Positions 54,896 to 63,610 of a stretch of 64,000 nucleotides of DNA are shown here, piece after piece. A model generated the notes under the pieces. It searched no databases, had not been told where the DNA came from, and saw only the letters and a program-made list of their open reading frames with translations. Source of the DNA: an uncultured Aquimarina sp. (GTDB lineage Bacteria; Bacteroidota; Bacteroidia; Flavobacteriales; Flavobacteriaceae); NCBI GenBank assembly GCA_947498775.1, contig CANMLL010000011.1, positions 1 to 64,000 on the forward strand, in the 5' to 3' direction. Each line of letters begins with the position of its first letter. The stretch's first letter is position 1. The position numbers and the translations under genes were made by a program.

Positions 54896-57877
54896 ATGAA
54901 GATTTTCAAATCAGTTTTACTATTGTTCTTAATCGCTACATTGAGCAATTGTAAAAAATCATCGTCAGAAACAAGCATAGCCAATGAAATTAAAACCGAA
55001 AAGCATACAGATGCAAATGGGTTTAATTTTGAAACTGTTACCAATGATCCTACAGGGTTACGATTATATACTTTGGATAACGGACTTAAAGTATATTTAG
55101 GAAAAAATGAAGAAGAACCTAAGATTCAAACACTAATAGCTGTAAAGGCAGGCTCGACATATGACCCTGCAGATAATACCGGTTTGGCACATTATCTAGA
55201 GCATATGGTGTTTAAGGGTACTGACGAAATAGGAACATTAGATTTTGAAAAAGAAACTAAGCTAATTAAGGAAATTTCTGATCTGTATGAACAACATAAA
55301 GCAGAAGTTGACTCCGAAAAAAAGAAAGAGATTTATAAAAAGATCGATGAAGTTTCTCAAGAGGCCTCAAAATTATCGATTGCCAACGAATATGATAAAA
55401 TGGTAAATTCTCTTGGAGCAGAGGGTACCAACGCGTTTACTTCAAACGAACAAACGGTTTATGTAAATAAAATCCCGTCAAACGAATTGGATAAATGGCT
55501 TGCTGTAGAGAGTGAACGTTTTAGTCAGCTCGTGCTTCGTCTTTTTCATACAGAACTAGAGGCGGTTTATGAAGAATTTAATCGAGGTCAGGATAGTGAT
55601 CCTCGTAAGCATTATTACGCAATGTTAGAAGCATTATTTCCTACTCATCCTTACGGTACCCAATCAACTATTGGTAAGTCTGAACATTTAAAAAACCCGT
55701 CAATGGAAGCCATTCATGAGTATTTTGATAAATATTATGTTCCAAATAATATGGCCGTGATTTTGGTAGGAGATATTGATTTTGAAGCTACTATAAAAAA
55801 AGTAAATGATACCTTTGGAACATATGACTCGAAAGAGGTTGTGCATCCAGAATTTCCTGAAGAAGCATCAATATCAACACCGGTTAAAAAAGAAGTGTAT
55901 GGCCCTACAGCCGAGTCTGTATATGTGGCTTTTAGAACTGATGGTTTTGGTTCTGAAGAAGAAAAAATGGTTACGCTTATCGATTATATGTTGGCAAATT
56001 CGCAAGCTGGGCTCATTGACCTTAACTTAAACCAAAAACAAAAAGTACAGCAGGCATCATCATTTACTAATTTTAATAAAGATTATGGATTCCATATCTT
56101 ATTTGGAATGCCGAAAGCTGATCAAACTCTTGATGACATTAAAAATCTATTACTTGGCGAAATTGAAAAAATAAAAAAAGGAGACTTTGAGGATTGGTTA
56201 ATAGAGGCTGTGGTAAATGACCTGAAACTTTCTAGAGTTCGCCAATTTGAGAATGCCAGCGCTACAGCATATGCGTATCTCGATACTTTTATTTATTTCC
56301 AGGATTGGGAAGATCGTTTAACTATGCTAGACGAAATGAAAGAGATCACTAAGCAGGACATAATTGATTTTGCCAATAAACATTACCAAAATAATTATGT
56401 CGAAATTCATAAAATCAAAGGAGAAGATAAAAATATTGTAAAAGTTGAAAATCCTGGGATTACTCCTGTACAATTAAATCGAAATGAAGAATCAGAATTT
56501 ATCAAAGAATTTAAAAAAATAAAGTCCCAATCATTGCAACCTAAGTTTGTAGATTACAAATCGGCTATTAAGCATGCAAAAATGGCAAACGGTATTCCTG
56601 TTTCTTATATAGAAAATGAAACTAATGACTTATTTGATCTTAGTATCATTATCGATATGGGCCTTGATCATGATAAAAAATTAACCTTGGCTGCAGGTTA
56701 TCTGGATTACCTTGGAACAGATAAATATTCTCCTGAAGAGCTTAAAAAAGAGTTTTATAAATTGGGAATTAGTTATACTGTTGCTTCTTCTGCCGATAGA
56801 ACACAATTGAGTCTTTCAGGACTAAAAGAAAATTTGGACCAGGGCTTGGCGCTATTGGAGCATCTGTGTCAAAATGCCGTGGCAAATCAGGATACATACA
56901 ACAAATATGTTGAAAAAATAGCCAAGGGTCGAGACGATGGGAAAACTCAAAAAGGGAATATCATGTGGAACGGCCTTATGAGTTACGGAAAATATGGAGA
57001 AAATTCTAGGCTTAGGAATATCTATACAATAGCAGAAATGAAAGCCATTAACCCTCAAGAACTGGTAGATATGGCAAAAGATCTTATTAATTATGAACAA
57101 CGGATTTTCTATTATGGAAAAGATGTTGATGCTGCTATTACCTCTTTAGATAAAAACCATAAAGTGAATGCCGAACTGAAGGCCTATCCTGAGAAAACAG
57201 AATATGTTGAAAAAGAAACTGGAGGTAATGTATATTTTGTTGACTATGATATGGTTCAAAGTGAAATGCTACTCTTGGCCAAAGGAGCTGAGTTTGATGC
57301 AAAGAAATTGGCGGCTTCGAGTTTGTTTAATACCTACTTTGGAAGCGGACTTTCTTCCATAGTATTCCAAGAGATAAGAGAGTCAAAGTCCTTAGCCTAC
57401 TCGGCGTTCTCACGATACAGTAATGCAAGAGAAAAAGGAAAATCGAATTATTTGTATGCCTACATCGGAACACAAGCTAATAAGATGCCAGAAGCCGTTG
57501 ATGCGATGATGGAGCTGATGACCAACATGCCGGAAGCAGAGCAACAATTTAATCAAGCAAAAGAAGCAACATTAAAGAAAATTGCTGCAAAACGAATTAC
57601 AAAATCAAATATTTTTTGGTCCTATGAAAAGCTTAAGAAAAGAGGAATTGATTATGATAATAGAGAAGAGATATATACTACTATTAAAAATATGACTTTG
57701 GCAGATCTTAAAACATTTTTTGATGAAAACATTAAAGGCGAAAATTATAACGTGCTTGTGATTGGAAATAAAAAGGATGTTGATATGAAAACCTTGTCTA
57801 AATTGGGTGTGGTTAAGGAAATGGATATTGATTATCTTTTTAACTACGAAAAGAAAAATGAGAAAATTAAGTTATAA
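54896..57877 (+). CDS. M16-family metallopeptidase lipoprotein
   Basis: This 993-residue pitrilysin-like protease has a lipoprotein signal peptide with lipobox LSNC (Cys19), so it is probably in the outer membrane facing the periplasm. The inverted zinc motif HYLEH (99-103) is intact, with a distal Glu likely in ELEAVYEEF. The second half (about 540-980) repeats the fold without a zinc motif, as usual for two-domain M16 enzymes. No PQQ or bacteriocin genes are nearby. It is a separate transcript. Confidence 0.92.
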   Translation: MKIFKSVLLLFLIATLSNCKKSSSETSIANEIKTEKHTDANGFNFETVTNDPTGLRLYTLDNGLKVYLGKNEEEPKIQTLIAVKAGSTYDPADNTGLAHYLEHMVFKGTDEIGTLDFEKETKLIKEISDLYEQHKAEVDSEKKKEIYKKIDEVSQEASKLSIANEYDKMVNSLGAEGTNAFTSNEQTVYVNKIPSNELDKWLAVESERFSQLVLRLFHTELEAVYEEFNRGQDSDPRKHYYAMLEALFPTHPYGTQSTIGKSEHLKNPSMEAIHEYFDKYYVPNNMAVILVGDIDFEATIKKVNDTFGTYDSKEVVHPEFPEEASISTPVKKEVYGPTAESVYVAFRTDGFGSEEEKMVTLIDYMLANSQAGLIDLNLNQKQKVQQASSFTNFNKDYGFHILFGMPKADQTLDDIKNLLLGEIEKIKKGDFEDWLIEAVVNDLKLSRVRQFENASATAYAYLDTFIYFQDWEDRLTMLDEMKEITKQDIIDFANKHYQNNYVEIHKIKGEDKNIVKVENPGITPVQLNRNEESEFIKEFKKIKSQSLQPKFVDYKSAIKHAKMANGIPVSYIENETNDLFDLSIIIDMGLDHDKKLTLAAGYLDYLGTDKYSPEELKKEFYKLGISYTVASSADRTQLSLSGLKENLDQGLALLEHLCQNAVANQDTYNKYVEKIAKGRDDGKTQKGNIMWNGLMSYGKYGENSRLRNIYTIAEMKAINPQELVDMAKDLINYEQRIFYYGKDVDAAITSLDKNHKVNAELKAYPEKTEYVEKETGGNVYFVDYDMVQSEMLLLAKGAEFDAKKLAASSLFNTYFGSGLSSIVFQEIRESKSLAYSAFSRYSNAREKGKSNYLYAYIGTQANKMPEAVDAMMELMTNMPEAEQQFNQAKEATLKKIAAKRITKSNIFWSYEKLKKRGIDYDNREEIYTTIKNMTLADLKTFFDENIKGENYNVLVIGNKKDVDMKTLSKLGVVKEMDIDYLFNYEKKNEKIKL

Positions 57878-57900
57878 GGTACTAAAGCATAATTTATTAT

Positions 57901-57928
57901 TAAACCCTGTGAGAAATCATGGGGTTTA
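57901..57928 (+). terminator. Probable terminator after the M16 gene
   Basis: A 12-bp stem (57901-57912 with 57917-57928, with two G-T pairs) closes a GAAA loop. The T-run after it is weak. Confidence 0.6.
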
Positions 57929-57998
57929 TTGTTGGTCACCTACTTGTAATGCTTATATTTGAATGACAATATGTAAACACAAAAATAAATAGTATCGA

Positions 57999-58745
57999 AT
58001 GAATCTCTTACAAGGAAAAACAGCCATTATTACTGGGGCTACTCGAGGTATTGGTAAAGGAATTGCAGAAGTTTTTGCACAAAATGGTGCCAATATAGCT
58101 TTTACATACAGTTCTTCTGTAGAGGCAGCAAAAAAACTAGAAAAAGACCTTAATGATTTAGGAGTTAAAGCAAAAGGATATCAAAGTAATGCGGCCAATT
58201 ATGATCAGGCACAAGAACTTGTGAAAGATGTGTTAGAGGCTTTTGGAAGCATTGATATTTTAGTTAATAATGCCGGGATTACCAAAGATAATCTTTTGAT
58301 GCGCATGGGAGAGGAAGACTTTGATAAAGTAATTGAAGTAAATCTAAAAAGTGTGTTTAATATGACCAAAGCAGTGCAACGTACAATGCTTAAACAACGA
58401 AAAGGAAGTATTATTAATATGAGTTCTGTTGTTGGTGTTAAAGGCAATGCAGGTCAGGCAAACTATGCAGCCTCAAAAGCAGGAATCATTGGTTTTTCAA
58501 AATCGGTTGCATTGGAACTTGGATCAAGAAATATAAGAAGCAACGTAGTTGCTCCAGGTTTTATTGAAACAGAAATGACAGCCAAACTTGATGAAAAAGT
58601 TGTAGAGGGATGGCGCAATGCGATTCCTTTAAAAAGGGGGGGTGCACCAGAAGATATTGCTAATGCTTGTGTATTTCTTGCGTCCGATCTAAGCGCTTAT
58701 ATTACAGGCCAGGTGCTACATGTTGATGGCGGAATGTTAACCTAA
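57999..58745 (+). CDS. fabG: 3-oxoacyl-ACP reductase
   Basis: This NADPH-dependent short-chain reductase belongs to fatty acid elongation. The 248-residue protein has GATRGIGKGIAEVF (13-26), NNAGIT (90-95), and the catalytic Ser143, Tyr156 and Lys160 in NMSSVVGVKGNAGQANYAASKAG. The C-terminal ITGQVLHVDGGMLT is typical of FabG. The following VWA-like gene is 89 bp downstream, separated by low-complexity AATTACGA-type words. Confidence 0.93.
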   Translation: MNLLQGKTAIITGATRGIGKGIAEVFAQNGANIAFTYSSSVEAAKKLEKDLNDLGVKAKGYQSNAANYDQAQELVKDVLEAFGSIDILVNNAGITKDNLLMRMGEEDFDKVIEVNLKSVFNMTKAVQRTMLKQRKGSIINMSSVVGVKGNAGQANYAASKAGIIGFSKSVALELGSRNIRSNVVAPGFIETEMTAKLDEKVVEGWRNAIPLKRGGAPEDIANACVFLASDLSAYITGQVLHVDGGMLT

Positions 58746-58834
58746 ATTACGAATTAAGATTTTGGATTTACGAATTCTGAATGAATAGTATGCATAAAAC
58801 CTACATTCAAAATTGTAAATCGTAATTATTAATA
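58746..58834. repeat. AATTACGA-type words between fabG and the VWA-like gene
   Basis: This spacer holds AATTACGAATT (58745-58755), TTTACGAATTC (58767-58777) and an inverted AAATCGTAATTA (58817-58828). The same vocabulary occurs between parE and parC. It has no coding potential. Confidence 0.5.
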
Positions 58835-60865
58835 ATGCAGACACAAACTATTTTATTGATCATAGTTGCTTTTATAATCGCCTTGGTTATTGCGCTTTTT
58901 CAATATTTATATAAAGCAAAGTATAGACAAAGAAAACATCTGTTCTTTGCTTTTGTACGTTTTCTTAGTGTTTTTGCTTTGCTGGTGTTACTCATTAACC
59001 CTAGTTTTAAAAAGAAGACTTATTATGTAGAAAAACCAAAACTGGTGGTTACTATAGACAATTCTTCATCCATAAAACATCTAGAACAAGACCAAAAAGC
59101 CATACAATTCATCGATCAGCTTAAAGCGCACAAAGGACTAAAAGAGCGATTTGACATTACGTATTATTCTTTTGCAGAAAAACTTAATGATTCGCTAAGT
59201 CTTTCATTTGATCAGAATCAAACCAATATATCCAAAGCTTTAGAAGATCTGGATCAAGTCTATAAAAATTCTATAGCGCCAACATTGTTAATTTCGGATG
59301 GAAATCAAACATACGGTAAGGATTATCAATTTAGTAGCAATGGTTATAAACAATCTGTCTATCCAATTATTTTAGGAGATACAACTGTAGTAACGGATAC
59401 AAAGATTCAACAGTTAAATGTAAATCGATATGCTTACTTAAAAAACAGGTTTCCTGTTGAAGCTATACTTACATATTCGGGAGACCAAAGTATCAGTACA
59501 AGATTCCAGATAACATCGGGAAAAGCTACGCTTTATTCAAAAGAAATTAAATTTTCTGAAGAGCAAAACTCTACGGTTGTAAACTTTACGTTACCGGCAA
59601 ATAATGCAGGTGTTGTTCAATATAATGCGCGTTTGACTCCTTTAGGTAATGAAAAAAACAAGGTTAATAACAACAAAGCTTTTGCAGTAGAAGTGATTGA
59701 TCAAAAAACAAATGTATTATTAGTTAGTGATTTGATACATCCCGATTTAGGAGCAATAAAAAAGAGTATCGAAAGTAATGAAAGACGAAGCTTGACCATT
59801 GCTAAACCTTCAGAAGTTAAGAATTTGGACGATTATCAAATGATAATTGTGTATCAGCCTAATTCAAGATTCATAGGGCTTTATGAACAATTAAGCGCAC
59901 TCAGGAAAAACTATTTCACAATAACAGGTTCTAAGACAGATTGGGTTTTTCTCAATCGAATACAAAACAAATATACTCAGGAAATTACAAGGCAAACCGA
60001 ATATTACATTCCGAGATTTAATTCGAATTACGGAGCATTCTTGTTTGACGACATTGGTTTTCAAAATTATCCTCCTTTGATCGGAGCTTTTGGAGAGATA
60101 AGAGTAAATACAAACTATGATCCATTGCTTTTTCGTACGATAAGTAATATAGACACAAAAGAACCTCTATTCATAACTATCGAACAAGATGGTATTCGTG
60201 AAGCAGTATTATTAGGAGAAGGATTATGGCGTTGGCGAGCGCAAAATTATTTGGAGACTAAAAATTTTGAAAGTTTTGATGATTTTTTTGGAAAGATAAT
60301 ACAATATCTGGCATCAAATAAGCGAAAAAGTAGACTTAATACGATTTCTGAATCCTTTTATTATGGAAACTCAAATATTAAGATTAGAGCCGAATACTTT
60401 ACCAAAAATTATGAATTTGACCGTAGGGGAAATTTAAGAATATTGATTAAAAATACGAGTACAGAAGCTGCTCAAATCATTCCGATGATATTGAAAAACA
60501 ACGCATACGAAGTGGATGTGAGTAACTTAACAGCAGGAAACTATGACTTTACAGCAAAGGTTATAGGCGAAAATATTACCAGATCTGGAAGTTTTACGGT
60601 ATTAGAATATGATGTAGAGCAACAATTTCTTAATGCCGATGTAACAAAACTCAAGCAAGTAGCTACTAATACCAATGGTACACCGTACTATCCAAATCAA
60701 AAGGATTCGTTAATTAACAATTTATTGAATGATCAACGGTATCAGGTTATTCAAAAAAGCAAGGAAAATATAGTATCTTTAATAGATTGGAAATATTTGC
60801 TTGTAGTTATAGTTTTATTACTTACTATAGAATGGTTAGTAAGAAAATATAATGGGCTTATTTAA
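58835..60865 (+). CDS. Membrane protein with VWA-like domain
   Basis: This 676-residue protein has two membrane helices at the N-terminus (about 5-22 and 36-52), a VWA-like domain starting VVTIDNSSSIKHLEQDQKAIQF (the DxSxS metal site, though reading DNSSS), LLISDGNQTYG, then beta-rich domains, and a final membrane helix (about 655-672). This resembles predicted BatA-like or glutamine-amidotransferase-type envelope proteins of Bacteroidota. The function is unknown. It is followed closely by a prohibitin gene. Confidence 0.8.
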   Translation: MQTQTILLIIVAFIIALVIALFQYLYKAKYRQRKHLFFAFVRFLSVFALLVLLINPSFKKKTYYVEKPKLVVTIDNSSSIKHLEQDQKAIQFIDQLKAHKGLKERFDITYYSFAEKLNDSLSLSFDQNQTNISKALEDLDQVYKNSIAPTLLISDGNQTYGKDYQFSSNGYKQSVYPIILGDTTVVTDTKIQQLNVNRYAYLKNRFPVEAILTYSGDQSISTRFQITSGKATLYSKEIKFSEEQNSTVVNFTLPANNAGVVQYNARLTPLGNEKNKVNNNKAFAVEVIDQKTNVLLVSDLIHPDLGAIKKSIESNERRSLTIAKPSEVKNLDDYQMIIVYQPNSRFIGLYEQLSALRKNYFTITGSKTDWVFLNRIQNKYTQEITRQTEYYIPRFNSNYGAFLFDDIGFQNYPPLIGAFGEIRVNTNYDPLLFRTISNIDTKEPLFITIEQDGIREAVLLGEGLWRWRAQNYLETKNFESFDDFFGKIIQYLASNKRKSRLNTISESFYYGNSNIKIRAEYFTKNYEFDRRGNLRILIKNTSTEAAQIIPMILKNNAYEVDVSNLTAGNYDFTAKVIGENITRSGSFTVLEYDVEQQFLNADVTKLKQVATNTNGTPYYPNQKDSLINNLLNDQRYQVIQKSKENIVSLIDWKYLLVVIVLLLTIEWLVRKYNGLI

Positions 60866-60888
60866 AATTAAAAATATAAACTATTAAT

Positions 60889-61704
60889 ATGGAAAAATTA
60901 CCAAAAATTGGATTGCCAATTCTTATAATTATTGTTTTAGCAATCGTCTTTATTTCAAAATCAACAAAAACAATCGCATCAGGTGAAGCAGGTGTATTAT
61001 ACAAGACTTTCGGTGGCGGAGTAGTAATTGATCAACCTCCTTTAGGAGAAGGTTTTCATTTAGTAGCACCTTGGAATAAAGTAATCGTATATGAAGTACG
61101 ACAACAAGAAGTTTTTGAAAAGATGCAAGTACTTTCTTCTAACGGATTAGAAATTAAACTAGATGCATCAGCTTGGTTTCAGCCTGATTATGCCAAGTTA
61201 GGTTTGCTACATCAACAAAAAGGAGAAAATTATGTTGCTAGGATATTATTACCAACTATACGATCAGCTGCGCGTAGTGTTGTAGGTAGATATACTCCAG
61301 AGCAATTATATTCTAGTAAAAGAGATGTTATACAAAAAGAGATTTATGAAGAGACTAAAAAAATTGTGGAGAATCAATTTATTCAGCTTAATGAAGTATT
61401 AGTTCGTGATGTAACATTACCTCCTACCATTAAAGAAGCAATAGAACGCAAGTTAAAGCAGGAGCAAGAATCATTAGAATATGAGTTTAAATTAACCAAG
61501 GCCCAAAAAGAAGCAGAAAGACAAAAAATTGATGCAGAAGGTAAAGCGGTTGCTAACCAAATTCTTAGTGCTTCCTTAACAGATAAAATTCTTAAAGAAA
61601 AAGGAATTGAAGCTACTTTAGAATTGGCAAAATCTCCTAATGCAAAAGTGGTTATTGTAGGATCTGGAAAAGATGGAATGCCTTTGATTTTGGGTAATCA
61701 ATAG
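60889..61704 (+). CDS. Prohibitin-family (SPFH) membrane protein
   Basis: This 271-residue SPFH-domain protein has one N-terminal membrane helix (about 7-23), the PHB domain (about 30-200, GVLYKTFGGGVVIDQPPLGEGFHL...VRDVTLPPTIKEAIERKLKQEQES) and a charged coiled coil (about 190-235). Members form ring-like scaffolds in the membrane and modulate FtsH-type proteases. It is 23 bp after the VWA-like gene on the same strand. Confidence 0.92.
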   Translation: MEKLPKIGLPILIIIVLAIVFISKSTKTIASGEAGVLYKTFGGGVVIDQPPLGEGFHLVAPWNKVIVYEVRQQEVFEKMQVLSSNGLEIKLDASAWFQPDYAKLGLLHQQKGENYVARILLPTIRSAARSVVGRYTPEQLYSSKRDVIQKEIYEETKKIVENQFIQLNEVLVRDVTLPPTIKEAIERKLKQEQESLEYEFKLTKAQKEAERQKIDAEGKAVANQILSASLTDKILKEKGIEATLELAKSPNAKVVIVGSGKDGMPLILGNQ

Positions 61705-61734
61705 GTAAGAAGAAAGTATAAATGATTACAATAC

Positions 61735-61764
61735 AAACCGGTTATAGCATGCTATAACCGGTTT
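61735..61764. terminator. 30-bp perfect palindrome, likely bidirectional terminator
   Basis: Two 15-bp halves, AAACCGGTTATAGCA (61735-61749) and TGCTATAACCGGTTT (61750-61764), are exact complements. It lies between the convergent prohibitin and helix-hairpin-helix genes, where a shared terminator is expected. The flanking T-runs are short. Confidence 0.65.
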
Positions 61765-61778
61765 AAATATATAAAAAA

Positions 61779-62327
61779 CTACTTTTGCTGCTTAAGTTTG
61801 TTTGCTTGTTTTGTCCATTTGTCCCTCTCAATTCTTCCGGGAAAAAACTTAATTAACTCAGTAACCGTGTCGATATCTTCTTTTGTAAATCGACTTATTT
61901 GATCAAAAGTATAAATTCCGATTCCGTTTAATTTTTCTTCAATAAATGGTCCAACACCGCTTATTAATTTTAAATCATCTTGGTCTGAAGCATCTGCTTT
62001 ACCAAAACTATCAAAATTCAAGGTCGGTGCTGCTTTTTTATTAGAATCACCGTGGGTTACAGCTACGCCACCATGATCTCTGGTTTTTATTGCTTTAATC
62101 TCGTTATCAGGTTTTGAAGTATCAGAGATAGGAGGATTCGAAAATGTGGTTTTTGCTTTTGCATTCCCCATATTTCTTAGTTTGGCATTTTGTCTTTTGC
62201 ATTCCTCAAGCTCTAATTTATATTTATTTTTTCGCGCCCATTTTGATAGAAACCATCCTAGTAAAAAAGCTAGAACTAATAATAATAATAGGCACCACCA
62301 ATTTGCTTCGTTTAAAAAATCTAACAT
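61779..62327 (-). CDS. Membrane-anchored helix-hairpin-helix protein
   Basis: This 182-residue protein has an N-terminal membrane helix (WWCLLLLLVLAFLLGWFLS, about 10-28), a charged linker and a C-terminal HhH-like domain: DDLKLISGVGPFIEEKLNGIGIYTFDQISRFT (about 115-146), similar to the DUF4332/HhH domains seen in predicted endonuclease-like proteins. DNA binding is suggested but not proven. It is 13 bp after the OmpA gene on the minus strand, the usual pairing. Confidence 0.8.
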   Translation of the reverse strand: MLDFLNEANWWCLLLLLVLAFLLGWFLSKWARKNKYKLELEECKRQNAKLRNMGNAKAKTTFSNPPISDTSKPDNEIKAIKTRDHGGVAVTHGDSNKKAAPTLNFDSFGKADASDQDDLKLISGVGPFIEEKLNGIGIYTFDQISRFTKEDIDTVTELIKFFPGRIERDKWTKQANKLKQQK

Positions 62328-62340
62328 AGTTGTAGTTTAT

Positions 62341-63267
62341 TTAGTTTACAGTTATTTCTATTCTTCTGTTTTTTGCTCTATTTTCCTCAGTGTCATTAGA
62401 CGCAATAGGATTGGATTCTCCTTTCGATGAAGCTATAATTTTATCTTTTTCAATTCCTTGTGAAATAAGATATTTTTTTACATTATTAGCTCTTTCTTGC
62501 CCATACCATAGATTGGCTTCTTCTTTCCCGATGTCATCCGTATGACCAACAATCTGTATCTTTTTGTCTGGATACTTATTGAGGTAGTTTTTAAGCTCTA
62601 GTGCATAGTTTACTAATTGCGGATCAGGCTTAAATGTTTTTTGCGCAAAATTTGAATAGAGTGTCCTTTTAACGACACTTTTTTCTATTTCAGCAATCCG
62701 AGAAGTATTCAGGTTATTGAAGTTTAATAAAACTCCTCCATTATAGATACCATCCTCATCATATTTATAGTCAACAAGTTTGGCTTCGGTAACGATGCGA
62801 TCAGGATTAATTCCTGCTTTGGTAAGCAAGTCTTTTATATAATTGGCTCTTGATACACCGTACTTGGATTTATTCTGTCTTTCAGAATTAGTTTCATAAC
62901 CAGTTATTATAAGCTCTTGATCTTGATTTTTACCAAGATAGTCAACAATTTGATCCTCAAAACCTGCTAATGAATTTGGAATTGATACGTCTCCTCCAGA
63001 ATTGTTAATTTGAAGATTATCGGGAAAAGAAAATAGTTCTTGATCATTTTTGTCTTTTACAAACAGACCAATTGCACTTTCATTGGCTTTTGCAATACTA
63101 TCTTCGTAAGCCTTTTTTGCCAATGCTTCGGCATCAGAATCTGTTTTTTCTTCGACAATTATAGAATCGTTATCGGTGCTTTTTGCACACCAATCACAGG
63201 AATAATACCACCATATTCCTAACCAAGCAAATAATAAAAAAATAATCAGTGAGATAAAGTTTTTCAT
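62341..63267 (-). CDS. OmpA-family protein with duplicated domain
   Basis: This 308-residue envelope protein has a membrane/signal helix (about 4-22) and a C-terminal OmpA domain (about 190-308, with IQIVGHTDDIGKEEANLWYGQERANNVKKYL and AKNRRIEITVN). An upstream region (about 75-180, with QELIITGYETNSERQNKSKYGVSRANYIKDLL) looks like a second, degenerate OmpA domain. OmpA domains bind peptidoglycan. It leads a two-gene transcript with the helix-hairpin-helix protein. Confidence 0.9.
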   Translation of the reverse strand: MKNFISLIIFLLFAWLGIWWYYSCDWCAKSTDNDSIIVEEKTDSDAEALAKKAYEDSIAKANESAIGLFVKDKNDQELFSFPDNLQINNSGGDVSIPNSLAGFEDQIVDYLGKNQDQELIITGYETNSERQNKSKYGVSRANYIKDLLTKAGINPDRIVTEAKLVDYKYDEDGIYNGGVLLNFNNLNTSRIAEIEKSVVKRTLYSNFAQKTFKPDPQLVNYALELKNYLNKYPDKKIQIVGHTDDIGKEEANLWYGQERANNVKKYLISQGIEKDKIIASSKGESNPIASNDTEENRAKNRRIEITVN

Positions 63268-63440
63268 ATAGTAATGATTAGTGTTAGTTACTTAAAGTTA
63301 TGAAAATCATTTATAATCAACCTATTATGAGCTTTAAATTCTTAAAATTTATCTTAGAAAAAAGATTAATTGCAAAAAAATAAGTTGAAATACGTTTCAG
63401 GAAAAATAATTTTTATAAATTCGCATCATATTCAAAACCA
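63268..63440. promoter_or_regulatory. Gap with the probable his operon promoter
   Basis: The region precedes the his leader peptide. TAAATTCG (63416-63423) matches the TAnnTTTG box at 5 of 6 defined positions, with GTTTC (63394-63398) about 17 bases before. That would start the transcript just ahead of the leader ORF at 63441. The OmpA promoter should also lie here on the minus strand. Confidence 0.45.
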
Positions 63441-63497
63441 ATGAAAAATTTATTTATACATCATCATCATTTTTACATTTTCGCTCAGGCGTGGTAA
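63441..63497 (+). CDS. hisL: Histidine operon leader peptide
   Basis: This 18-codon ORF encodes MKNLFIHHHHFYIFAQAW, with four consecutive His codons at positions 7-10. It lies 113 bp before hisG and just ahead of a strong intrinsic terminator. By analogy with the enterobacterial his and trp leaders, ribosome stalling at His codons when charged tRNA-His is scarce would favour an antiterminator, letting transcription enter hisG. The composition and position are too specific to be chance. The alternative antiterminator pairing was not worked out. Confidence 0.88.
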   Translation: MKNLFIHHHHFYIFAQAW

Positions 63498-63530
63498 GTA
63501 TGGTATGTGTATAATACAACTATAAATGAT

Positions 63531-63561
63531 AACCCGTTTGAACAGCTCAAACGGGTTTTTT
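63531..63561 (+). terminator. Attenuator terminator of the his operon
   Basis: An 11-bp stem (63531-63541 with 63547-63557), an ACAGC loop and TTTTTT make a strong intrinsic terminator 33 bp after the leader peptide stop and 49 bp before hisG. It is inside the operon leader, so it is a regulatory attenuator and not a 3' end. Confidence 0.9.
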
Positions 63562-63610
63562 GTTTTAAAAAAGCTTGTTTGTACAACTCAAACACAACAA
63601 CAAAAACAGC

